Of a DNA stretch of 64,000 nt, positions 11,820 to 32,210 are shown piece after piece. Source of the stretch: Echinometra lucunter (Eukaryota > Echinodermata > Echinoidea > Camarodonta > Echinometridae); contig CM057156.1 in NCBI GenBank assembly GCA_029962745.1, forward strand, positions 3,060,114 to 3,124,113, in the 5' to 3' direction. The notes under the pieces are model-generated. The model was not told the origin of the DNA, searched no databases, and saw only the letters and a list, made by a program, of their open reading frames with translations. Positions within the stretch are counted from its first letter, which is position 1; every line of letters starts with the position of its first letter. A program made the translations under genes and the position numbers.

Positions 11820-12290
11820 GATGGGCCCAGCACACCCACAAACTCATGTATGGTGACCATACCCGACGCCCAGTAAACCAAGCCCCAAAACGAAGTGTAC
11901 AGCAGGCCTATACATTTTTCGATGGAGAACAAGAAGAAGAGGAGCCTGAAGTTTATTTAGTTTGGCTCCCATCCTCAGCCAGGCAGTGTGACTACGCACC
12001 CCGCCTCTCCCGAAGAAAGCTAAAAGTCCCCCTTTGAGCTCCGGACCGAGAATGATATCAACACGCTAAAAAAGATGTCAGTGGTCTCAAGGGAGATGTC
12101 TCTGGGCTGAAAAAAACACTTGGAGAAAATGGACGGAACCCTGGCTGACGTGCTTAAGAATTTGCAATCCTGAATCAGGCTGTGCTGAAGGCCCCGAAAG
12201 AGACTCGGGCCCGCTCTCTTCAGACACTTTGCTTCAAGTGTGGTGGTAAGGGACATTTTTAAAAGGTATGTACGACTAAAGGTCCATTAG
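11820..12290 (+). pseudogene. Retroelement gag-like fragment with a CCHC zinc knuckle
   Basis: A partial frame (11846-12037) has a Glu-rich stretch. After several frame changes and stops, a CFKCGGKGHF...C zinc knuckle (C-X2-C-X4-H-X4-C) is readable at about 12231-12272, with one stop codon between the H and the last C. This is typical of a retroelement nucleocapsid. The family cannot be decided, and no matching pol lies downstream. Confidence 0.5.
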
Positions 12291-12479
12291 TATCCCTTGT
12301 AGCCAAGAATGACTCGGAGATTGGAGGAACATGGCCGCCCTCTGTGTGTGATGTTATTTCAGCTTGCAAGGCTTTGAAGCCTAAATAACACTTACGGAGA
12401 CAAATTTGAGACAATCAGAATTTGTAAATATCACTTCGTATAGACCACAGATTCGTTTAGAGGATATTTATATTGCATT

Positions 12480-13212
12480 TATCATGAATAACATGTCTGA
12501 TTCACCCTTAAGTAAGAAGCCCAAATTATCTGCCAATGGTGACGCAGTTGAACAGTCGCAGCCCAAATCCACAGCCAGTAGTTCCGGGCCTCAGTCGCGC
12601 TCAGTGCCCACCAAGAGGGAGCTGAATACGGCTGCCCCATTCCAGTCACAATCATCCGCTCTTCTCACCGATGGCCCGCCTGCATGGTTCACTGACTTCG
12701 AAAAGCGGCAGAGAAGTGAGTTTGAAAGCTTGCTTCATCACAAGCTTGATCTCAAGCTATGAGATCTTGTCTCAAAAGTGGCAGAACATGAGGACAAAAT
12801 CAAAAACCTAACCTTTGAGAATCAATCCTTGAAAGATTCTGTCAAGTTGCCGAAGGAAGAAAATCTTCGCAAAGATGCCAAGCTTGATGACCTCGAGAAT
12901 CGACACAGGTAACAAAACCTGATGGTGTTTGGCCTACAGGAGGCAGATCCAGGGAGAAAGGAAGACTGTCTGAAAGTTGTGACCAGATTTTCTGCACTGC
13001 ACTGTGTAAGGAAGATATCAGCCATGCCACAGAACCCCGACACATGTGAATTCAACCTCGAGCAACACCAAGCCCCAACGTATTCATATGTTTATTGATT
13101 CTTACATGACTAGAGAAAGAGTGAGGAAAGCTGCCATCGATTATCTGAAAAAAACTCAGTCAATGTATGAAGAGCAACGAGTGTTCGTGGCAGAGGATCT
13201 TTCTAGGAAAAG
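12480..13212 (+). pseudogene. Non-LTR retrotransposon ORF1 fragment
   Basis: A Ser/Pro/Lys-rich N-terminus is followed, through two in-frame stops, by a coiled-coil-like heptad stretch ending DDLENRHR-stop-QNLMVFGLQE. The C-terminal motif RERVRKAAIDYLKKTQSMYE...VFVAEDLSRK follows at about 13100-13212. This order (coiled coil, RNA-recognition-like domain, C-terminal domain) is that of LINE ORF1 proteins. Stops at 12760 and 12910 and a frame shift near 13045 show it is broken. It joins BEL/Pao sequence at about 13212 in one continuous frame, so one element appears to have inserted into or recombined with the other. Confidence 0.65.
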
Positions 13213-14699
13213 TCCTGGCATTGCTCAAAGAGAAGCGCCCCATTTTCAATCCCCTGAAGGAGGGCAAACAAAATACTTGAAGGGCCAACCCTTACAACTA
13301 GTCCAAGGCTATTCATTGCTAGGTGATGCTCATTCCTACGCTGCTGCTAAGCTGGCCTTGGAAAGGAGGTACGGAGATCCTTTTGTCCTGTCGAATGCTT
13401 ACACAGACAAATTAGACTCCTGGCCGAGAATCAACAACAGAGACAGTCAAGGCCTACGAATGCTGCCCGATTTCCTGAATCAGTGCTGTACAGCAATGAG
13501 AACCATCGGAAATCTGGCATAACTGAATGATGAAAGGGAAAATAGAAAGATTTTGGCCAAACTTTCAGACCAACTGGTTGTGAGTTGGGGTAGGAAAGTT
13601 GCTAACTGGAAAGAGACTCATAAAAACACCTTTCCATCATTTCATGAGTTCAGTGACTTCATTGAGGAGGAAGCCAATATCACATGGGACCCTGTCACCT
13701 CTCTGAATAGTGTAAAGGAGCTGAAGGTGGACAAGAAGCTGACAATGTCGGGTGTAACATCCATGTACGCCTCAACAGATCAACACCCTCAGCATCCAAG
13801 AAAGGGAAAGAAGCAGGAGCATGTCTGTGTGCTCTGTAAGGAACACCACCAACTAGGAATTTGTAAGAGGTTCCTTTCAATGACTTTGAAGGAGCGAAAG
13901 GCTATGTTCGAGAGAATGGACTGTGTTACGGTTGTCTCATACGAGGACACACATCAAAGGAATGTAGAAAGGGACACACATGTAGTGTCTGCAAAAGGCG
14001 ACATCCCACTGCTCTTCATGAAGACTGGAATAGGAGTAGTCAACAAGAGAGAAATGATCTGATAAAGGAGTCTCAATCGTCTGATCATGAAATTCCTGAA
14101 GCAACAGAACAACTCTGATCATCAAGTTCTCACACGACAGTAAATCATATGACCAAGAAGAGACAGGCCGTAAGGTGTTCAGCGGTTGTTCCAGTCTGGA
14201 TATCACAGAAGGGCAGATTTGATGACAGACTGACATATGCATTGATAGATTCTGACACTACATTCCTGCTGGAATCTACCAAGGAAGCCATGGACCCCTC
14301 AGAAGAACAGCCTGTGGCTGAAGAGGGCCATCCAGCCCACAAGTGGAGAAGAAATAAATAAAATAAAAATAAAAATGAACCTACATGGTTCAAATGTGAA
14401 TCTTCTTCTTTCTACCATGTCTAAGAAAGATCAAAGGATCCCTAGTGAGAAGATTCAAGGACTCACAGTTCATGCTCACAACAGCATGAAGACAATTGAT
14501 CTTCCTGCAGTATATACGAAACATTATGCCTGCAAACAGGGAGCATATTCCAGTACCTGAAGTAGCTGCGTCCTTTCCTCACCTGACTGAAATTGCAGAG
14601 GAACTGTTACCACCACAAGATTGTGAGGTGGGACTGCAGATCGGATATGATTGTGCTCGTGCTCTATTAAACTCCTCACAGCATAATTCCTTCCCCTGA
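13213..14699 (+). pseudogene. BEL/Pao retrotransposon gag-protease fragment
   Basis: From about 13255 the frame matches the BEL/Pao gag region (DUF1759-like), with YLKGQPLQLVQGYSLLGDAHSY then ALERRYGDPFVLSNAY. It continues after a stop at 13520-13522 with LAKLSDQLVVSWGRKVANW and EEEANITWDPVTS. A CVLC...H...C knuckle lies at about 13830-13865. From 14149 the aspartyl-protease-like region (DUF1758-like) is visible: CSAVVPVWISQKGRFDDRLTYALIDSDTTFLLEST, then after a break IMPANREHIPVPEVAASFPHL and DCEVGLQIGYDCARAL. A non-homologous stretch with an (AATAAAA)-like run at 14354-14374 interrupts it. No reverse transcriptase, integrase or LTR was found, so this is a truncated relic. Confidence 0.8.
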
Positions 14700-15080
14700 T
14701 GGTGATGGACGCGCGTTAAAGAATCTGGAGTTTATTGAACTTAAATTAACTTTAATCGTGCCAAATATGAATGAGAAATGACAATCCATTATGAAGATAT
14801 GACCAAGAGGTGATTTTCACAAAATGGCGCCTGGATGACGTCAGGACGACCCCATGAACATGAAAATAATTGGAAAATCTAGATCTGACATGGACTGAGA
14901 ACTGACCAAAATTTCATGCAATTTGAACCAGCTGATTCTGAGATTTCAAATGCACAAAAAAGTGGGTGGAAGGAATAAAAATAAAGAATAAAAATAAAAA
15001 TAAAGAAAGTAAATTTTGACTAAATTAAGAGGTGATCTGTCAAAGATGACAGACCACCTAATAATGGTCTTAATTCATCA
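14700..15080. other. Non-coding repeat remnant with an (AAATAAA)n tail
   Basis: No gene. An (AATAAAAATAAAG)-like A-rich tail at 14975-15005 resembles the 3' end of a retroposon on the plus strand whose body would lie at about 14750-14975. Confidence 0.4.
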
Positions 15081-15099
15081 AACTTTGTTTATTTCCTCT

Positions 15100-15425
15100 T
15101 AAAACTAATAAAACCCACTGAAACCAGTTAAATCAAACTGAGAACTTTCCAAATGGTTTCAACTGGAATCAACTTGTATATTAATATGCCAGTTTATTTC
15201 ATTGCTTTTAGGTGGAATCGAATGGTAAATCTGCCAGTTGTGTCCAGTGGCTTTGAACTGGTATAAAATCTGTCCAGTTTATTCCACTAGTTTCAACTGG
15301 AATTGACTGGCAAATTTCAGAGTCTGTCAGTTTATTCCCTTGGTTTCAACGGGAATAAACTGGTGTCTAATGTGAACAAGTAATTTCCAGTTGAAACCAG
15401 CTGAATAAACTGGCACAGACAGCCT
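15100..15425 (-). repeat. CCAGTT/AACTGG repeat cluster in the GTPBP3 3' flank
   Basis: Short degenerate units built on CCAGTTTATTCCA and its reverse complement occur at least six times in both orientations (for example 15191, 15235, 15286, 15325, 15390 and 15405). Read on the minus strand, just past the GTPBP3 stop codon, several units supply AATAAA inside GGAATAAACTGG. The cluster could therefore provide the poly(A) signals of that gene; this is inference. Confidence 0.55.
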
Positions 15426-15452
15426 ACCTATCAAATGTAGAAATGAAAATCA

Positions 15453-25393
<9,941 letters not shown>

Positions 25394-25639
25394 TTTGATA
25401 GTCAGAATGAAGCATGTTTTGGTGATGAAAATAATCTCTCCATGCCGTAAAACCGTCGACGCATCAAAGAAAAACTTTATATCCAAAAAATTAATTGCTC
25501 GAACTCTTTCAAGATCACTTGATTCACTATATTAGAAGTAGGCCTAACGTTAGCATGGTTAGGTTGCAACATGTGCCAGTCGCGTCGATCGCCAAGACAC
25601 CAATCGCACTTCATAACTGAATTTGTGCATGATCAGCTC

Positions 25640-26115
25640 TCCATAATCTTTAAGTTTCAAGTTTCAAGTTTCAAGTTTATTTTTTAAAAACCTTTATAGA
25701 CGTAACTAAAGGTCCGGGTAAAGGTACATTAGCTTATTAGTAATTACACAATATATGCAAATAGCATAACATATTTCAATATCAAAATACTCAGGTCAAT
25801 AACAACAACAGCACACACTGATAAAATATGAACAATAAAAAGAAAGAAAAAAAAACAGACTAAAACAGTATACATAAGAAGATGATTTACGTAGTCAGTG
25901 TGAGAAAAAAGTATGAGTTTACACAAATTAACCAATTCCTTACACCTTGCTTGAAGCAGCAATTTAATTTTGAGAGTGAATGGATTACTATTTGATAAAA
26001 TTTTTTCTCTTTTCCTTATAATGATATTCACATTCAAGTATATAGTGGCTGGCTACAGCTGTAGAGCCCGGCCCAGGCCCCATGCATACAGTTCAAGTTC
26101 AAGTTCAAGTTCAAG
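25640..26115 (-). mobile_element. Retroposon ends with (GTTTCAA) and (GTTCAA) runs
   Basis: Four copies of AAGTTTC at 25656-25680 and five of GTTCAA at 26089-26117 flank unannotated DNA. Such short pentamer/hexamer runs next to 'gtttatt' are typical of LINE 3' tails read on the minus strand. No coding sequence is recognisable in between. Confidence 0.35.
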
Positions 26116-26117
26116 TT

Positions 26118-26611
26118 TGATATATTCTAACCATGCAATCAATGATATATGCGGTTATCCGGGAGGGGATGTGCACACCCCCCCCCCCCCGGCCCTCCCT
26201 TCACTTTTAAAGCTTAATATTTTTATTTTTCTATTTTTTAGCATTTTTGATAGATTTTTAATCAATGTAAATCCGTTCAGAAGGTAAATGTGAGCACTTT
26301 AAATTTTCCCCGGGAATTTTCCATTTATTTCTTTATAATGTGTGCGAAGAAGGTCAGTCTATTTCGAATCTGTGCATGTACATGTACACATATATTATAC
26401 ATGTAAAAAGTGCCCAAACTATATGAAATATAAGATCAGACACTTTTTTTTCCGTGTGAGGTCATTTTTCGAGTCTGTGTCCCCCCCCCCCCCCTCATGA
26501 AATCGCCAGTGGCAGCACCAGGATTGTTAAAGTGGGGGGCAAATGGAGGGTAAAAGAAAATGTTGGGGTGCAGGAGCAGTCAAATTTACAAACGTTCTAA
26601 TCTTTATTTTG
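26118..26611. other. Intergenic with poly-C tracts
   Basis: No gene. Poly-C runs lie at about 26179-26190 and 26480-26494, and a fragment reading 'cagtggcagcaccaggattg' (26507) resembles the ends of the CAGTGGCG-type repeats seen further on. Confidence 0.4.
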
Positions 26612-27190
26612 CGAGCAAGCAAAGCGAGCGAGCCAAATATAATGACTTTTCTGGTTTTTAATCGCATTTTCAAATAGAAATTCTAAAAAAGGATGAACGA
26701 GCGAGCCAAAAAATAACCACTTTTCTGGTTTCTAATCGCATTTTCAAATAGATATTCCACAATAAGATGAGCGAGTGAAGCGAGCGAGCCATAAATAACT
26801 ACTTTTCTGGTTTTTAATCGCATTTTTAAATAGAAATTCTAAAATAGAATGAACGAGCGAAGCGAGTGAGCCCAAAATAACCACCTTTCTAGTTTTTAAT
26901 CGCATTTTCAAATAAATTTCTGAAATATGATGAGCGAGCAAAGTGAGCGAGCCAAAAAATAACCACTTTTCTGGTTTCTAATCGCATTTTCAAATAGATA
27001 TTCTACAATAAGATGAGCGAGTCAAGCGAGCGAGCCAAAAATAACCACTTCTGGTTTTCAATTGCATTTTCAAATAGAAATTTTAAAATAAGATGGTTAT
27101 TTATGAAAGATTATTAAAAATAACCGCTTCTGGTTTTCAATTGCATTTTCAAATAGAAATTTTAAAATAAGATGGTTATTTATGACAGAT
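26612..27190 (-). repeat. ~84-bp tandem array, six to seven units
   Basis: Each unit contains 'gagcgagccaaaaaataacc', 'acttttctggtttctaatcg', 'cattttcaaatag' and 'attctaaaataagatga'. Units start near 26623, 26700, 26770, 26850, 26935, 27015 and 27100, and the last two are degenerate. It encodes nothing; a 65-residue minus-strand frame (26744-26941) is an artefact of the repetition. Confidence 0.85.
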
Positions 27191-28764
27191 TATTAAAAGT
27201 TTTACTAACTGATTAATTCGAATATCATTTCTTCCTTAAAAAGTGGGGGGATGTTTGTACACACCATCCTCCCTCTCGAAAAATTTGGGGATATATCCTC
27301 CATCCCCCCCCCCGGCATTTACGCCAATGGGGCAGACTTTGAGTATTTGTTCTCCACGTCCCCCCCCCCCCACACACACACATATTGCTGACGACAGAAT
27401 ACACGCCATGTACTGTAGTTTAACAATTATATTAGCTTGTGTATTACACACTGAAATGTCTGCCTTACTATAAGATATAACAAGCGATAAACTTATTACA
27501 AGCTAATAGTGTGAGAAGAAGCCAACAGCGACTGAGTGAGAAAATTTTCAAGTTTTGAAGAGCGGAAAACGGTATTTTAGAGCACTTCTCAGGTTGAATA
27601 TGATGCTTATGACAGCATCTACTTATTTGCAAATTACTGTATAATTTTTCTTTTCAGTCCTCAAAATTTCTGGGGGGGGGGCAACTGGGGGGCAAATGCC
27701 CCCATGCCCCCCCCCTTTCGTGCCGCAAACCGCCGCCACTGCCATTTTTAAAAGATGAAATAGCACAGTGAGGTTTGGGCCAGAACTTGAGGATGGGACC
27801 ACTAAATAGCTTATCAACATGGTAAGATTGAAACATAATCATTCAGAAGCACGAGTATACAACCACTGTCAACAAGACAGTATCAACCTATAGAGCTATA
27901 TAGCTATAATGAGGTCAGAGACTCGGATATACTCTGGGATAGCTTGAAAGCTGAGCACTCAATAATGTCACAGCAGGTGTAGCTAGGGGAAAATCGTCCA
28001 TGCATACGACTTCCAAATAGAAAGATTAAAAAAAGATAAACCAGTTGCGCACTCAATAATGTCACAGCAGTGCAGGTGTAGCTAGGGGAAAATCGTCCAT
28101 GCATACGACTTCCAAATAGCAAGCACCGTTTCCAAATCCTTGGGCTGTTCAAAGCAAGCAGCTAAATTTGGCCAACTGACTCAAAATAGAAAAATACAAA
28201 TATTAAGTTTTAAAAATCGAGGGGGGGGGGATTTCCCCCCCCCCCCCGGGATCGCCGACTCATGATGCCCCCTCCCCCCCCGCCCCCACCCCTCCCCCCC
28301 CCCCGCAAGTGACCAACACTGGCGGGACTCACCTTCTATACACCTTTCTCTTCTTCTTTTTCTTATCTTATCTTTTTTATCAGTCTCTTCTCCTTAATCA
28401 TTCGCTCCTTCCTTCTCCCTCTATTTCTCCCACTCCTTTTCTTTAATATTCTCTTCCATCAGTACAGTTTTCTTATGTCAATTTTTCTCATTCTCTCTAC
28501 TTTTCGCATTGCTCCTTTGCTTTCTTCCCAATCTCTTAAATTCTCTCTATAAACATGAGGCGTATATCACGTAAAGAGTAATACCGACTGCATTGTGAAC
28601 CTTTCACACCCCCCTCCCCCCCAAAAAACAAAATAACAAGAGATCATCACCCCTGGAAATGCAACATGCATCATTCTTGTTTCTTATTCTTCCTATCATA
28701 ATGCAACAGTCACTTCAGAAGAGCTTTGAAGATGTGGTTTTAATATTTTCATTCTCTTTTTATT
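27191..28764. other. Repeat-rich intergenic, with a two-copy direct repeat at 27955-28119
   Basis: The 65-bp segment starting GCACTCAATAATGTCACAGC occurs at 27955-28020 and again at 28048-28119, the second copy with a 5-bp addition (TGCAG). Poly-G/C tracts occur at 27305, 27358, 27672, 27705, 28220, 28237 and 28276. A CT-rich stretch covers 28340-28550. No gene is seen. Confidence 0.65.
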
Positions 28765-29105
28765 TCAACTGAAATGAAAGTATCACCAAATACAACACTA
28801 ATATTGCTTTATTATACGTTCTCTTTTCCTCCTCTTCTCCTTCCTCCTCCTTTTTTTTTTCATATTTTTCTAAATTTTCTCTCTCCTATCATCATGTTGT
28901 ACTCTTGGTTTGTGTGGTACGAAATCAAATTCCTTAATTCTATTCAGTGTAATCTACTTGATATTTGTTTCCCGCCAATTATCATGATTATGTTTACCAA
29001 ATCTTATTTTATCAAGGGGGAAGCTGTCCGAGTGACAAAACTTTGTTTTTTGTCTGTTTTATGTTGTTGTTGTTGTTTTTTTTTTTACAGCTGTGCCCAA
29101 TTCAT
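28765..29105 (+). repeat. Dispersed repeat, copy 1
   Basis: Nearly identical to 63671-64000, from 'tttcaactgaaatgaaagt' through 'acagctgtgcccaattca'. The second copy runs off the window, so the repeat may be longer. Any protein-like frame in it is T-rich and unconvincing. Confidence 0.85.
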
Positions 29106-29312
29106 TTCTGTCATGTTTATGCCCACTCTAGTGAATTGTGTATTGAATTACATGTTGATGGGGGGGGGGTTCTCCATTTTTTTCTCTTTTTTTGTACAAA
29201 GCTGGAATCTACACTTTAAAAAAATACGACTGATGTACTGTTCTTACTAGTAAAAGCTGAAACAAAATGACTAGAACTGTATGAGTAGAGCATGTAGAAC
29301 ATATAGGATCAC

Positions 29313-29456
29313 ACTGGCTCCGACACTAATTTGACACGATTCTATATTAGATGAAAATGACCAGAATTCTAGTAAAAGTTTTGTTCTTTTTTACAACAAC
29401 TTTGGTCATTGTCACTAGAAAATGTGTCAGTTTTGACTAGATTAGTGTCGATGCCT
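29313..29456. mobile_element. Possible short inverted-repeat element
   Basis: 'ggctccgacactaatttgac' (29310) is loosely mirrored by 'actagattagtgtcgatgcc' (29434-29453). Internal AATGACYAG/CTAGTCA-like motifs recur in both orientations. No clear target duplication is seen. Confidence 0.35.
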
Positions 29457-29459
29457 GTG

Positions 29460-30300
29460 CCATCCGCCAATATAGTCAAATCTAACTAGAGCCTTTTTAT
29501 AGTGAATTTCTTAAAGTGCACTGAAATAACCATGTTCCATAAGTTTTAGATAAATGCATGAAATACTTTGCTAAATTTTCATTCAAGTGTGCATTTTGTC
29601 ATTTTGAGAGACATGGCAAAACAGATATTAGCTGATTTATATATAAAAAGGGGGCTTTATGAAAGTATATTGATGATGATTAATGAAAACAAAAGGGTCA
29701 TCGTAACGTAAGGTTTACGTTCCAACCAAAGGCGGTTCCAACCGTCGACGTGCACATGCTATGATCTGCATAAAGCAAATTTTACAAAACCTTCTCCACC
29801 AGAGCGTACTGCTATATACCACTTCCAATATATAAATTATACACTTATACACTTATATACACTTATATTGTTTACATTCGGAGGCTGAGTAATTACTAAT
29901 CAGCAACATTGACACCTACGACAGGTATCGGAGTATGAAGGGTTTGAAAGGTGTGGTCTTCCTGTTACTTATACATCCTTCCACTACAAAGGCAATAATT
30001 TCAGAAAAAGTGCCACAAATTTGTAATTACATCACCTTATAACGTATACAAGTATAAATTATATAGCCAGTATCGAGATCTACTTGACGTTAGAACTTGT
30101 GGGGGAAGCCGGTCTGCTTCGGGCATGATCTACTCCACCATTCTTCCATACTTGGAAAAACCTCTCCCTCATAATGTACGTCAAAAGAGACATCTTTTTC
30201 ATATTTCAAGATTTTCGACACTACCTTACACAAATATGGGGGAGACAAAATTATCTTCTCTGCAACACGTCTTAGGCGAGAGATCAAAAATATCATATCA
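29460..30300. other. Intergenic, nothing assigned
   Basis: No recognisable gene or repeat. The minus frame 30090-30428 runs into the GC-rich array and has no domain. Confidence 0.4.
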
Positions 30301-30304
30301 TGCT

Positions 30305-30765
30305 GCCTGCAGGCGGCATGGGGGGAACGCAAAAGGCCGCGGTTAATCTCCCATGCAGGACGCGGCCAGCACGCATTGTCATATTTCCGATCAGCCCGCA
30401 GCCGGCACGGGGTCTTAGCGCGGCGCAAATAAATGGACTCGATTTAATCGCCCATGCCAGCTGCGGCCTCTCGCTTTATTTATTTGCAGTACATGTACAC
30501 CATGCCCGCCGCGGCCTCCCGCCGTACATGTACACCATGCCCGCCGCGGCCTCCCGCCGTACATGTACACCATGCCCGCCGCGGCCTCCCGCCGTACATG
30601 TACACCATGCCCGCCGCGGCCTCCCGCCGTATGGATAAACCATGCCCGCCGCGGCCTCCCGCCATAGGAATTATACCGTGCCCGCCGCGCGTCCTGCCGC
30701 CGTATATTTTATTGCAATACAGCTAGTAAACCATGCCATGCCGGCCACGGCCTCCCACCGAATTT
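30305..30765 (-). repeat. GC-rich minisatellite, AGGCCGCGGC core (array 1)
   Basis: About ten units. In the regular part (30495-30660) a 35-bp unit reads 'catgcccgccgcggcctccc' plus 'gccgtacatgtacac'. The minus-strand core AGGCCGCGGCGGGCATGG matches the core of the array at 59310-59660. Outer units have the same spacers as that array (TTTATTT, GCGAGAGGCC). The local GC content is far above that of the surroundings. Confidence 0.85.
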
Positions 30766-30839
30766 ATTTGCCACATAAATGATATAGCCTCGGTCGTTCA
30801 CTTTATACGACAGTACCAGTGAGGTGCAGCCTTCTGTGG

Positions 30840-31075
30840 CCTTTTGTTTTGCTATACATTATTATATTGTTTTCTTGCTGTATTATATTGTTTGTATAAT
30901 ATCTGTATATTTTTCATTGTACTGTACATGAGCGATCCTAAATTACAGGTTTGTAACCTTCGAGGAAAGCCCCGCAGAATATTTTAAATATGCATATTAT
31001 GTTATTGTAATATTATAATGTATTTTGATTTTATTTTGCGAAATAAATGAATTGAAATTGAATTGAATGTAGGTA
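30840..31075 (+). mobile_element. Retroposon 3' end with a TTGAA-type tail
   Basis: AT-rich sequence ending 'gcgaaataaatgaattgaaa' and TTGAATTGAATG, like the tail at 21090-21120. No coding sequence. Confidence 0.4.
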
Positions 31076-31270
31076 CCGGTTATGAAATAACACAGTTTTA
31101 AAGCCATCGCATTCCTTGCTAATTATTGTTGCCACGAGTTGTAGCGATACTGCCCTTCTGAAAATAATACTCCAGCATGCAGCAAGATGAGCTAGCGGTC
31201 GGCATGATATGCAGCGGCCGTGCTGGTATAAAAATTGACTTGGTGTTCACCCCCCCCCCCCAAAAAAAAA

Positions 31271-31272
31271 AG

Positions 31273-31301
<29 letters not shown>
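31271..31301. repeat. (GA)n microsatellite
   Basis: A perfect GA run preceded by poly-C and poly-A tracts (31248-31270). Confidence 0.95.
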
Positions 31302-31306
<5 letters not shown>

Positions 31307-31472
31307 CTGAGCTCTTTCGTTGTCATCGGGCTTTAAGCATATAAAACCATCCAACACAGACTGATGCCGAATGCCGAGTTGAAAGTAACGTTCGACTTCG
31401 TCAGGAAAGTTGACGCGTTATGAAGAAGGCATGGCAGGCAAAAAACAAAAACACCAGTCGGGGGGGGGGGGG

Positions 31473-31593
31473 CGTTTCATGAAGAGTTTTGTCAGTGATT
31501 TTCACTGACAATGACAACTGTTACAAACTATTGAAAATCCTCGCATCTGATTGGCAGAGAGCAAATCACCGACTAGACTTTTCATGAAAAAAA
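31473..31593. mobile_element. Short inverted-repeat element (TTTCATGAA ends)
   Basis: TTTCATGAAGAGTTTTGTCA at the left is mirrored at the right by 'tagacttttcatgaaa' with mismatches. An internal perfect hairpin GTCAGTGA..TCACTGAC sits near the left end. The same TTTCATGAA motif ends the larger element at 57732-59233. Confidence 0.55.
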
Positions 31594-31849
31594 AGAAGTA
31601 ATTTTAGTTTCTTGGTGATAGTGGGATGAGGCATGGTTTGGGTTCTTTTCTTCCTTCTTTTCTGTCCTTTTTATGTGTTAAGTTTGGCTATATATCTTAG
31701 ACGAATATTTCAAACATTAGGCGTACTTCAATCATGTACCTTTGTTACAATTTAACATAAAATTAAAAAAGACAGTCCAGGAAGTATTTTTCTTTCTTCC
31801 ATAATCCCACCTAAGTTCACGTCACTAACATAATTTTAGCGTCACATGT

Positions 31850-32210
31850 CACGGGGCCGTGGATCTTGTGGTCCGAATTCGAATCCCGCCTTGGCAAGAT
31901 TTAACACTCTTCACCCAGGTGTTGGAATGATCCCTCGGAGTGCATATGCAGACAAGCCTAGCTGAATCTGATGCCCGGGGTAATAATATTTCTGTAGAAC
32001 TCTTCAAAGACACATCAGAGAGATCGATGTATTATAAATGCAGAATTATTATTATCATTATCATAATTAGTAGTGCTAGTGTTATCATTACTGTCATCAT
32101 TATTATTGTTGTTATTATTATCATTGTCATTATCATTCGTCATTTTATTATCATTATTATTATTGTCATCATGTTCATTATTATTGTGATTATATTATTA
32201 TCGTCAATAG
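31850..32210 (+). mobile_element. SINE-like fragment with an (ATT)n tail
   Basis: A B-box-like TTCGAATCCCGCC (about 31878-31890) is followed by 'ttcacccaggtgttggaatg', then a long imperfect ATT/ATC microsatellite at 32045-32205. The order is that of the minus-strand SINEs in GTPBP3 introns. Confidence 0.5.

Noticed and set aside
30300..30726. Long frames through the GC-rich array
   Set aside because: They arise from the period of the repeat, occur in several frames and on both strands, and have no start context.
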